This document shows positions 52,101 through 59,344 of a DNA stretch of 64,000 nucleotides, in pieces. A program made the position numbers and the translations under genes. Below the pieces are notes generated by a model that worked only from the letters and a program-made list of their open reading frames with translations, was not told where the DNA came from and did not search any database. Position 1 is the stretch's first letter. The number at the start of each line of letters is the position of its first letter. Source of the stretch: Antedon mediterranea (lineage: Eukaryota > Echinodermata > Crinoidea > Comatulida > Antedonidae); NCBI RefSeq assembly GCF_964355755.1, contig NC_092678.1, positions 24,160,365 through 24,224,364 of the forward strand, in the 5' to 3' direction.

Positions 52101-53160
52101 TGAAATGAAATGAAAAAATAAATACAAAACACACATATACATTAAATGCTTTTATTATTGCTTTTTCTTTTATATCTATGTTTATTTTTGTAAATGTTGG
52201 TGCTTAATCATACCTTAATGGTAAGGAGTTAATAAAATGTTGAATATATACATTAAAATATAAGTGCAAGAATATTAAATGATAAAAATGACAATAAAAT
52301 TCTCATTTTTTAAAGGTCACGAATGGCAGAAATATCATTTGTGCTGAAAGCACTTACAACTTTGATGGAATCATTAAAGAAGGCACACAGTGGAAATGGT
52401 AACATTTAATTATGTCCATCAGACAAAATAGTTAAAAACAACAATAATGACAAATTGATATGTCAAATAATGGACAAAGGCAGAATTCCAAAAAGATAAA
52501 AAGCTCGGTCTACACTATCAACTAGTTTGACAAACAAAAAGTGTGATGTGCTCAAAAACGTATTGTAATGGAGTCTGTTAATTTGCCTAAACTGGATTCT
52601 ATGGGGCAAAATGCTTGAAATAATTTATCTGCTCATCCATATTATTTTATTATTATAATTATTATATTATGTACTTGTACTATCTTTATTAGTTTATTTT
52701 TTTAATTGATTTTTATTTCTATAATATTAACTTGTCTCTAATAATAATAAGCTCTATCTACACTATCAAACTTTGACCAAAAAAATGTGATGTGCCCATA
52801 TGGACATAGTGATGTCATATCACTACCATATTTGGGCATATCACTACCATATTTGGGAATATCACTACCATATTTGGGCATATCACTACCATATTTGGGC
52901 ATATCACTACCATATTTGGGTATATCACTACCATATTTGGGCATGTATCATATATACTTGTTGATAGACAGAGCTTTATATTTCTGTTCTTTTTTTCAGT
53001 TGATGTAAATACATGGGACCAAGTAATTGATCTTTATCCAACGTTAGTAGACTGTACCACATGCACATCAACAACTGTGTGCAGCGCCCTCAGGGATGTG
53101 CTAAGCCAGTATCACGACCTCTTGTTGCCCCCGTCCGGTGCGATGCAGAATGGACGATGA
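25185..53160 (+). CDS. MON2: MON2 homolog (endosome-to-Golgi trafficking regulator), complete, about 30 exons
   Basis: Exons: 25185-25292, 25895-25958, 28449-28567, 29606-29737, 29975-30104, 30403-30509, 30730-30855, 33274-33465, 33803-33927, 34015-34145, 34346-34502, 35618-35838, 36010-36091, 36258-36448, 36677-36831, 37023-37370, 38815-39027, 39327-39502, 39822-39984, 40103-40381, 41071-41272, 41721-42313, 42910-43050, (45612-45644), 48777-48905, 49016-49206, 50717-50904, 51534-51738, 52316-52398, 53000-53160. All junctions keep phase. The product is about 1,703 aa without the optional 33-nt exon, close to human MON2 (about 1,717). It follows MON2 from the N-terminal [17 protein letters not shown] (DCB-like region related to BIG/Sec7 family proteins), through [26 protein letters not shown]-type and [14 protein letters not shown] segments, to the short basic end. 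There is no Sec7 catalytic domain, as expected. MON2 is a large helical scaffold at the Golgi/endosome that works with Dopey and flippase partners in retrograde transport. Confidence 0.96.
25414..25451. repeat. 38-nt near-perfect hairpin
   Basis: CATAGAGATTTTATAGT and ACTATAATATCTCTATG pair with one mismatch around a 4-nt loop, in MON2 intron 1. Confidence 0.8.
25463..25624. repeat. 27-bp tandem repeat, about 6 copies
   Basis: The unit is CCTTTTGTGTAAGTTTACAT followed by CCCTGGT, with A/G variants. Because 27 is a multiple of three, it leaves spurious open frames on both strands. MON2 intron 1. Confidence 0.9.
27373..28222. mobile_element. Composite fold-back element with TATACCGTAT motifs (family E)
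   Basis: The ends are AGGCCCTGTTTCTGCTGCCA and the inverse TGGCAGCAGAAACGGGGCCT. Inside are dozens of TATACCGTAT / ATACGGTATA words, and further internal copies of the terminal motif at about 27462, 28015 and 28134, so it looks like nested or fused palindromic units. No coding capacity. MON2 intron 2. Confidence 0.8.
29378..29536. mobile_element. Fold-back MITE family A, copy 7
   Basis: Complete copy: GCTCTGTCTAAATTATC at the left and GATAGTGTAGACAGAGCTT at the right. MON2 intron 3. Confidence 0.85.
30198..30302. mobile_element. Fold-back MITE family A, copy 8 (internally deleted)
   Basis: Both ends are present (AAGCTCTGTCTAAACTATC ... GATAGTGTAGACAGAGCTT) but the interior is reduced to one unit, giving about 105 bp. 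MON2 intron 5. Confidence 0.85.
30888..31627. repeat. 37-bp minisatellite, 20 copies
   Basis: Near-perfect tandem copies of a unit starting TACTGTGTCTGGTATGGCTA. A GGCT-to-GACT variant recurs at 30981, 31166, 31388 and 31536, that is 5, 6 and 4 units apart. The array begins about 35 bases after the donor of MON2 exon 7. Confidence 0.95.
31685..32965. mobile_element. Interspersed repeat of unassigned class
   Basis: It begins ACTAGCAATTATACCCGCCC and ends TCTCACTTATAATATAGAT after a row of ACAAACAGAC words, a border style seen in many invertebrate interspersed repeats. Inside, a unit containing TTTTGATACCCCATA, TTACGTGCAG and TTTGTATAACGAACAAAC occurs twice (about 32690-32765 and 32850-32930). 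No coding region found. MON2 intron 7. Confidence 0.55.
33497..33656. mobile_element. Fold-back MITE family A, copy 9
   Basis: The left terminal repeat is perfect. The right end is slightly truncated (GATAGTGTAGAG). It starts 31 bases after the donor of MON2 exon 8. Confidence 0.85.
34900..35007 (+). other. MON2: Candidate 108-nt cassette exon in MON2
   Basis: It lies between exons 11 and 12. It has an acceptor (TTCTATGTAG) and a possible donor (AACTT|GTACGA), is 36 codons long, open, and has the same phase on both sides as the junction it interrupts. Reading in the MON2 frame, it starts FLERLTEMK, resembling the FLEMLDK that opens exon 12. I know of no vertebrate counterpart. The donor is weak, so it may be a relic. 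Confidence 0.4.
38132..38269. mobile_element. Fold-back MITE family A, copy 10
   Basis: AAGCTCTGTCTACACTATC at the left and CTAGTGTAGACAGAGCTTT at the right, with one CCATATTTGG inside. MON2 intron 16. Confidence 0.85.
39086..39250. mobile_element. Fold-back MITE family A, copy 11
   Basis: Complete copy with both terminal repeats, lying between MON2 exons 17 and 18. Confidence 0.87.
40431..40460. mobile_element. Fold-back MITE family A, remnant
   Basis: Only a degraded terminal repeat remains (GGTAGTGTAGACCG...TAGACAGAGA), just after MON2 exon 20. Confidence 0.5.
40503..40800 (-). mobile_element. 5' fragment of a non-LTR retrotransposon with a 2A-like motif
   Basis: An open frame of 95 codons (40790 to 40503) contains GDIELNPGP (40668-40694), matching the 2A ribosome-skipping consensus D(V/I)EXNPGP. 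An Asn/Gln-rich spacer follows, then the start of an APE endonuclease ([11 protein letters not shown] ... DIALLTE). 2A-like sequences at the N-terminus of non-LTR retrotransposon ORFs are known from sea urchins and some other animals. The fragment breaks off in the endonuclease, so the 3' part has been lost, the opposite of the usual 5' truncation. It lies antisense in the intron after MON2 exon 20. Different family from the copy at 1-1665. Confidence 0.75.
43138..43294. mobile_element. Small diverged fold-back element
   Basis: CAACTCTCCCGCTACCGGAC and the inverse GTCTGGTATTGGGAGAGTTG (16 of 20 positions) bound about 157 bp, with a second inner inverted match around AGAAATTTCCTC. MON2 intron 23. 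Confidence 0.55.
45428..45540. mobile_element. Fold-back MITE family A, copy 12 (short)
   Basis: GCTCTGTCTACACTATC and GATAGTGTAGACAGAG ends with a reduced interior. It lies 71 bases upstream of the MON2 micro-exon. Confidence 0.85.
45612..45644 (+). CDS. MON2: MON2 candidate micro-exon (33 nt)
   Basis: TTGTTATCAG acceptor, 11 open codons ([11 protein letters not shown]), donor CAG|GTAGGT, phase 0 on both sides. Including or skipping it keeps the frame between exon 23 (ends TASKQ) and the next exon ([11 protein letters not shown]). I infer alternative use. Confidence 0.5.
45977..47776. repeat. 60-bp minisatellite, 30 copies
   Basis: Exact 60-bp periodicity with almost no differences. The unit runs GGTTTCTGCCCAATGGTGTT then TAGAGTGTAGGCATTTAGGG and on. 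A TTCTTCCCA variant recurs in the lines starting 46261, 46741 and 47161 (8 and 7 units apart), indicating multi-unit duplication. Because 60 is divisible by three, the minus strand stays open for 619 codons as a 20-residue repeat. I do not regard that as a gene. MON2 intron. Confidence 0.97.
48489..48653. repeat. 78-bp tandem duplication
   Basis: Two copies (starts 48489 and 48567) of a unit beginning CCAAACATTCACAGCTCTAG, plus nine bases of a third. MON2 intron. Confidence 0.92.
49249..49427. mobile_element. Fold-back MITE (family F)
   Basis: AAGCCAATTTACACAGGCGA at the left is matched by the inverse TCTGTAAATTGGCCTT at the right, with ACGGTAACGG / CCGCTACCGT inside. About 179 bp. MON2 intron after 49206. 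Confidence 0.75.
49485..49924. repeat. 44-bp minisatellite, 10 copies
   Basis: The unit begins GGTCACCGAATGAGTATCAA. Two variable sites define three unit types arranged A-B-C-B-A-C-B-A-B-A. Confidence 0.95.
50460..50625. repeat. ATTC/ATCC simple repeat
   Basis: Interrupted runs of CATT and CATC words just upstream of MON2 exon 27. Confidence 0.85.
50987..51441. repeat. Diverged tandem repeat, about 30-35 bp, about 15 copies
   Basis: Each unit has CTCCCACAATACATTGTAAT followed by a variable TAAGTCTTCAAT-like spacer. Lengths vary between copies. MON2 intron before 51534. Confidence 0.9.
52500..52560. mobile_element. Fold-back MITE family A, copy 13 (left arm only)
   Basis: AAGCTCGGTCTACACTATC and the following GTTTGACAAACAAAAAGTGTGATGTG-type arm, then unrelated sequence. 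Confidence 0.75.
52749..52977. mobile_element. Fold-back MITE family A, copy 14 with an expanded interior
   Basis: Left end AAGCTCTATCTACACTATC, right end ATAGACAGAGCTTT. In between, six tandem 21-bp units containing CCATATTTGG. It ends 22 bases before the last MON2 exon, so that exon's branch point probably lies in or next to the element. Confidence 0.85.
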
Positions 53161-53423
53161 TGTTGAGACTTAAGATTTATGTGAAAAATATCGTGTGCAA
53201 TGTTAGGTTCCATGTGTGGCAAGAACACTTGTCGACACCCAGGAGTCAAGTTGGTACAGAATGTATGTGATGATATGTAGGTGACAATACTGGGAATAAT
53301 GACTTTGTTCAAAGTAGGTTTTCTAATACAGTAAGAGATTGAGAGATACTCTTGCATACTCCACAACTGCGACCATTGTTACTAAAACCTTCTCGAAGCT
53401 GATCCCTAAGTTTGACTAGCTCT

Positions 53424-53570
53424 GCCCTCTTCAACCTCCATCTACACATTGGGTAATACTCTAGTTGGCGTTGCCCTCTTCAACCTCCATCTACACATTG
53501 GGTGATACTCTGGTTGGAGTTGCCCTCTTCAACCTCCATCTACACATTGGGTGATACTCTAGTTGGAGTT
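53424..53570. repeat. 49-bp tandem repeat, 3 copies
   Basis: Copies of GCCCTCTTCAACCTCCATCT... start at 53424, 53473 and 53522, in the MON2 3' UTR. Confidence 0.9.
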
Positions 53571-54020
53571 TTTTAAATTACATAATCAAGATCAAGTAGA
53601 GGAAGCCACCGACTGGTAATCATACAGTATATGATGGATGTGACTGGCAGAGCAAGTTTAAATTATGACGGAACTTTTGACCAATGTTTTAGTTGAGTCA
53701 CCAGACTTAATTTGATCAATTATGCCTAATTTTCTAAAATGAAAGCTAAACCTTGGTTGGGATGACTGGAACTACTGTTAATAGGTACAAAAAGGTCCTA
53801 GTTGTGTTGCCAAACCAAGTCCCTCCTACTGGAACACTTGCGAATATGGATAAACTATTTTGGATAGGCTGTGTAGAAATCCTGGAAGGCAGGCATACCA
53901 AATATGGTTTTGGACATTTTGCATATTTTTGATTTAAACAATATTATTTCTACTTACAGTATTTACTAGATAACAATTTTTGTTTATTATACTGTTATTT
54001 TATTTAGTATATCACTAATT

Positions 54021-54036
54021 AATAAATGAAAATAAA
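54021..54036 (+). terminator. Polyadenylation signals, MON2
   Basis: Two AATAAA hexamers (54021 and 54031) about 0.87 kb after the stop. Confidence 0.45.
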
Positions 54037-54280
54037 ATTCTATAAAATGAAAGTGCACAACAAATTCATATATAATATTGATTTTTTTATACAATACACT
54101 TCTCAATGTTGTAATGTGAACATAATTATAAAGTTTTATATTTAATTGTATATCTTGATGTTAATTATTACTTTAATTTACTTTTTAATTTCTCTTCTGG
54201 GGGTTGTGGTTATTGAATGGGATAGGGTAGGGAAGGGAGGTGAGTGTAAATCCCCCCCACCCCCCTAATTATCTTTGCTA

Positions 54281-54771
54281 TAAAGGCCCATTTACACTGG
54301 GACGATAACGATCGACGATAAATATATAAGCATGCATTTTTTTACATAAAACATAAGAAAATTAGAAAGGTTTTTGTTCTAGAACTATGATAATCATTAT
54401 GCTGTCTTTGATTAAAAAAAATGTATCTTTTTAAAATTCCAATCAAGTCATGATAAATAAAAATAATAACATCGTTGTACTGCCACGATATTAATGCTTT
54501 TACTAATCATGACGTCATTTGATTAGACTTGTGAAAATGTAATTTACATCAAAGGAAGCATAGATGATCTACTTTCACACATTGTCTTCCTTTTTTTTCT
54601 AAAGTATAAATATCTGTTCTTTTTTGTTTAATGTGTGGAAAATAAATAAATAAATGAAATTGTTATTCTATAGTTCTAGAATGAAATGTTTTTATATTTT
54701 GTTTATGTATGACAATGCATGTTTGTCTATTTATCGTTGATTGTTATCGTCCTAGTGTAAATGGGCCTTTA
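54281..54771. mobile_element. Fold-back element (family G)
   Basis: About 57-bp terminal inverted repeats: TAAAGGCCCATTTACACTGG... at the left and ...CCTAGTGTAAATGGGCCTTT at the right, both followed inward by ACGATAAC and ATCGTTGA-type words. The interior is AT-rich and non-coding. The outer GGCC(C/A)ATTTACAC resembles the ends of the element at 49249. Confidence 0.85.
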
Positions 54772-54972
54772 CAACGAGGTGATCTGTGTGTTCACACTGG
54801 GGAGGTAGTAGTTTGTGAAGGACCATGTCAAAAATGATTCTACTGCAGTAAATACATTTTGTTTATGCAGTAAAATAAATGTTTTTTTTGTCATACACTG
54901 CATTGTTCATTACAGCTATACGTTGAACATTGAATCAATCATATCATTAGTAACTGTAGTAGAATCATTCTA

Positions 54973-55125
54973 AAGCGTGGTTCCCACTAGCGACACAAGG
55001 ACGTACGCGCAACGCAATCGAGTTGACCAATGAAAAGCCACTGTTCGAATAATGCATCGCTTGTGATTGGTCAAATTACTATACGTTGCCTTGCGTTGCG
55101 TCCTAGTGGGAACCAAGCTTTACAT
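54973..55125. mobile_element. Fold-back MITE family B, copy 1
   Basis: AAGCGTGGTTCCCACTAGCG at the left and GTCCTAGTGGGAACCAAGCTT at the right. Inside are TTGACCAATG and GATTGGTCAA (inverted CCAAT boxes) and GCAACGCAA words. Confidence 0.85.
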
Positions 55126-55507
55126 CTAATTTTAAAGTCCTCATTATCATCTACTACAAGGTGCTTTGTATAAAATGAATAGTAAAAACGTTCTGTATGG
55201 ATAGACCTGGGTATGGTAATTGTTTTAATAACAAATTAATGAATAATATGATTTAACATTGAATATATCATGTAAAGTAGCTATGTTTAACATACAGTCA
55301 TGTACTATACAAGTGATAGCATTGTTTTAATACATTATATGAATATAATATTATATATAGATATACTTATTTTACAACATATATGGATGTTCTGTAGAAA
55401 GAATTATATAAACGTAAACATGTCCACTAAAATATTGTTTAGTTTATGTCAACATATTGTGTATATAAGGGTGTATAGACTAATCTTGGACTATATAAAG
55501 TGGTATG

Positions 55508-55640
55508 CTTGGTTCCCACGCAACGCAAGGACGCAAGTACAATTTGACCAATCACACGAGATGAATTATTCGAACTGCCGCTCGTCATTGGTCAACTAGT
55601 TCGCAAATTGCGTTGCATCGTAGTGAGAACCTCGCTTTAG
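55508..55640. mobile_element. Fold-back MITE family B, copy 2
   Basis: GCTTGGTTCCCACGCAACGC at the left and TAGTGAGAACCTCGCTTT at the right, with TTGACCAATCACACGAGATG and CATTGGTCAAC inside. Confidence 0.8.
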
Positions 55641-55725
55641 AAACCGTATAAGGTATGACGCTCAGTCACCCCTGATCCGATAAAAAATTCGTTGTATCAA
55701 ACTTATTTCGGATTCCGTACAAAAC

Positions 55726-55876
55726 GTAGTGCGAACCGCAGCGCCCGAAAAACTTGAGACGATAAAGGATTTGACCAATCACAAGTGATAAATTATTCGA
55801 ACTGTCACTTGTCATTGGTCAACTTATTTGCGTTGCGGTTACATCCTTGCGTTGCGTCCTAGGAGGAACCACGCTA
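55726..55876. mobile_element. Fold-back MITE family B, copy 3 (left end diverged)
   Basis: GTGCGAACCGCAGCGCCCGA start, TTGACCAATCACAAGTGATA and CATTGGTCAAC interior, GTCCTAGGAGGAACCACGCT end. It merges into the 56-bp satellite. Confidence 0.7.
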
Positions 55877-56214
55877 CAGTTACAGCGTTGCGCTTACGTC
55901 ATTGCGTTGCGTCCTAGTGGGAACCATGCTGTACAGTATAGAGTTGCGCTTACGTCATTGCGTTGCGTCCTAGTGGGAACCACGCTGTACAGTATAGAGT
56001 TGCGCTTACGTCCTTGCGTTGCGTCCTAGTGGGAACCACGCTGTACAGTATAGAGTTGCGCTTACGTCATTGCGTTGCGTCCTAGTTGGAACCACGCTGT
56101 ACAGTATAGAGTTGCGCTTACGTCATTGCGTTGCGTCCTAGTGGGAACCACGCTGTACAGGTAGCGTTGCGCTGACGTCATTGCGTTGCGTCCTAGTTGG
56201 AACCAAGCTTAATA
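55872..56214. repeat. 56-bp satellite derived from the right arm of MITE family B, about 6 copies
   Basis: Each unit is TACAGTATAGAGTTGCGCTT, then ACGTCATTGCGTTGCGTCCT, then AGTGGGAACCACGCTG. The second half is the terminal repeat of family B, so the array arose by amplification of one MITE end. Every unit carries a CRE-like TTACGTCA or TGACGTCA, except one with TTACGTCC. Confidence 0.9.
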
Positions 56215-56345
56215 ATGATAATACACACGCCATTATTTTGAGCTATTTTTGCTTTTTAGATCGTTTTTGATCGTTCAATTCTCATGAAATACTCATTAAA
56301 CTACACGCATCAATATCGGAGACTTGAGTGCATTTATTACTATTA

Positions 56346-56524
56346 CGTGGTTCCCACTAGCGACGCAACGCAAGGACGTAACGCAACGCAAGGGAATTAA
56401 CCAATCACAAGCGATGACTTATTCGCTTGTGATTGTTAACTGTCTATAACTTCGCTTGTGATTGGTTAAAACGCTTGCGTTGTGTTTACGTCCTTGCGTT
56501 ACGTTCTAGTGGGAACCAAGCTTA
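56346..56524. mobile_element. Fold-back MITE family B, copy 4
   Basis: GTGGTTCCCACTAGCGACGC at the left and GTTCTAGTGGGAACCAAGCTT at the right. The centre has CCAATCACAAGCGATGACTT and its inverse. Confidence 0.85.
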
Positions 56525-56751
56525 GGTAATGTTTTAAGAAACAATTGTTAACATTTAAACGCACTTTAAAGTTGTATTGTCCCCCAAAACATGAAAAATG
56601 AAGATCAATTAAATCAAATTTTGAATAGACCATATTGTAGCTATAATAAAGTTGTTCACTTTCGCCAAAAAAAAATCCGAAAAAATTATTAATTTCGCTA
56701 AGAAAAAAACAAAATAAGTTAATCAATTTTCCCAACTTGTCAGCTCAAAAT

Positions 56752-58888
56752 TTAGGCCGATAGAGCTAACTCATAAATATGCATGATATGTTAATGAGCA
56801 TCGACACAAACAAACATGGATGATGCACGTTGTACAAACACCCAGAGATCGACGCGACTGGGGGTTTCCCTTGATCGTATGTAAAGCTAAGCTGTTAATT
56901 TGTCGGTAAGTAGGCCTAGACGGTTATTTTAAATATAATAATTATATATATAACGCAAACTAGACAGACGTAGGCCTAGAATAATACATGCATAGGCATA
57001 GGCTAGTAGTACTATAGTAGTATCGTAGTAGAGCAGGCAGGCTGCTGGGACAATTGGGTCCCTGCAGAAAATGCCCAGCTAGGCCCTTTACATTGTACTC
57101 TTCATAGACTGGCCTAGGCTAGGCCATCAATCCGAAAATACAGCCAGTCTGCTGTACCATATACATAATTTACAGTTGAATCTTGTTTAACTAGTTTTAT
57201 GATAAAAATAAAACAAACATTTTTTCAGGGAAAATGGTTACAATACAATACAACTTACAACAAGCCTGAAGTTGAGAACCTTCCTCCAGCAGCAAGTACA
57301 AGTAGACAGAGGGGAAAAGCCAGCTTAGCCATTTTACAACACAAACTACTGTTCTTTACCATGTTACTCTGTACTGTAGTAAGTCAAATACTGTACTTGT
57401 TTTCTCTTTATTAAGTTGTAATGTGTTTTACCATAAAAAGTTAGTGTAGGCCTACTTATATGTCAAAGCAAGCAATTTCACTAGCCCACATTTTGTACAA
57501 AATGTGCATGATCTAGACCTATTTCTAAATACCAAATTCCAGGTTTTCGTACTTTGCCGAAATTAAAAACTTTAGATTTTGTGAAATATTTAACTTATTT
57601 ATACATCATTATTTAAAAATTTTTATTTAAAGACGTTGAGCTGATGAAGACTGGAACAGAGGTCACATTCGTACTTCATAAAGACAACTCAAGATAGACT
57701 CTGTATTGGAATATGATTGGATATTGCAAGAAAAATATTTGTGATGCTGCATTCGGCCAGTATGTTCCTGTTCAGCTTGTAAAATGTATAATTTTTTTTA
57801 TAAAGCAATAATATTTGTACAGTATATTATTTTGTAAACATTCAATAAATAAAAAATACTACTAAAACAGTACACAGAATAAATTCTTCAATTTTACTTA
57901 CACTTCATAATGTTACTGTAAATATTACAGTGCAAAAGGAGTTAATAAAAAATATATATATATACAGTTACAGTATATCTTATTGAATTCCTGTATTGTT
58001 TTTTGTGTCAATTTGTCTACTAATATCAATGTGTTGATTGTGGCAGTAATTACGGCAGCTATAGTCTTCTAAGATCGCTCATATCCATTACAAAGTGTCA
58101 TTTTAATAGTAAGAAATGTTTCAATAAATTTGTGAATGTTGCCACTCTGTACGGTACATTTTGTGTTTCTCACTACTTCACTTGCTCTTATTGTTCAATC
58201 AATGTTAATACCTGAAAAAAAAAGAAGAAATTTGTATCAAAATATCTGCACAAAATGGTTAATTGTGCAAATGTTGATTTGAAGCTATTGCATTTGATGC
58301 AGAAAATATTTTTAAAATACTGTACAGTAAAAACATCCAAAACAATATTTAGATTTATTTGGTAATTTTCTCTGCAGAATAGATAGTTGAAATCCTAACA
58401 AATTAAACCAATTCATCATGATGGAAAAAAAAATTATAAACCAAAAATACACCCCTCCTGGTGGTGGTCTAGCCCTAGCTAGCAGTGTACTGCCTAGCCT
58501 AGGCCTACCTCTACTTCTACTAGAAACAGAAGGAGGCAGCAGGTAAGGCTACCCGAAACTGCCTGCCATGTGGTTGTGCTAGTACTACTAGGCCTAGGCT
58601 AGTACAGTAGCAGCAAATTCGGGCCTAGCCTAGGCCTAACTAGGCCTCTCCTGCTAGCGAAACAAAAACTCACCTAAATAAATAAGATTCAACATCAAAG
58701 TTACCAACCGCAGTTCTACTTAGTATTCTGCTACAGTGCTAGCTATAGTCTATCGTCTCGCGTCAACGTCACTACTCGACTCTCTCTATGCATTGCCATC
58801 GTCGCGTTGTTGGCTGTTTGTTGAGCAAGAGAACCATCATCCACACGATGTATCCATACAATATGAATATTTATGAGCTAACTCAGGT
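56752..58888. other. Diverged inverted repeat enclosing weak splice signals; possible untranslated transcription units
   Basis: GAGCTAACTCATAAATATGC (near 56764) and the inverse ATGAATATTTATGAGCTAAC (near 58863) are about 80% alike over 24 bases, and both are followed inward by a GGATGATG word. Just inside are consensus donors: plus strand GTCG|GTAAG at 56905 and minus strand TTAG|GTGAG at about 58673. A plus-strand segment 57230-57379 has an acceptor (TTTTTTCAG), an open frame of about 50 codons and a donor (GTA|GTAAGT). The next possible exon at about 57634 stops after three codons in that phase. I recognise no protein. TAGGCCTA clusters lie at both ends. Confidence 0.3.
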
Positions 58889-59344
58889 CAAGGGTTAAAT
58901 TAAACCGGAACACGTTTGTCTTCCAGACAAATAGCTTCCGGTTGGTTAATTTTTGCTTTAAATTACGATTTTCTCGAGTAAATAATTTTTCTTTTCGATC
59001 CAATTTGAGTTCAAAGTGAATAACTTTTATGTGCAATTAAAATGGCCTATTCAACAAAAATATTTAAAAAAAAAATGTTTTCAGGGGGACAATACATCTT
59101 TAAGTGTTTTGTATGTTAACCATTCGAGACGGTGTATCATCAATAATTTGAACTACTTAACACAAAGACAAATATTACTTGTGTACATCGAAAGACAACA
59201 ATCCTTTTTTTTTTAACCTTTTAAAAAGAAAACGAGAAATTGCTTTTTTTTTCTATTTCATGCTTACCTGAAATTATTTTAGTACAGCAAAGAAAAACCA
59301 AATATAGTTTGTACGAAATTGTTTCAGTAAATAAAAACTTCACT

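Larger units (their letters stand above)
53161..59344. other. MON2 3' UTR and intergenic region
   Basis: No coding exon that I can support. It is dominated by fold-back elements at 54281-56524 and a diverged inverted-repeat region at 56.75-58.89 kb, listed separately. Confidence 0.5.

Noticed and set aside
52738-53008. Open frames of PKYGSDM / SLPYLGI repeats
   Set aside because: Artefact of the 21-bp tandem units inside a family-A MITE.
55300-55599. A 99-codon plus-strand open frame
   Set aside because: AT-rich low-complexity composition, running into a family-B MITE, with no domain or splice support.
57633-57698. A 22-codon open stretch (DVELMKTGTEVTFVLHKDNSR) resembling part of a cold-shock-like domain
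   Set aside because: Too short, the required phase does not match the preceding putative exon, and no neighbouring homologous segment was found.
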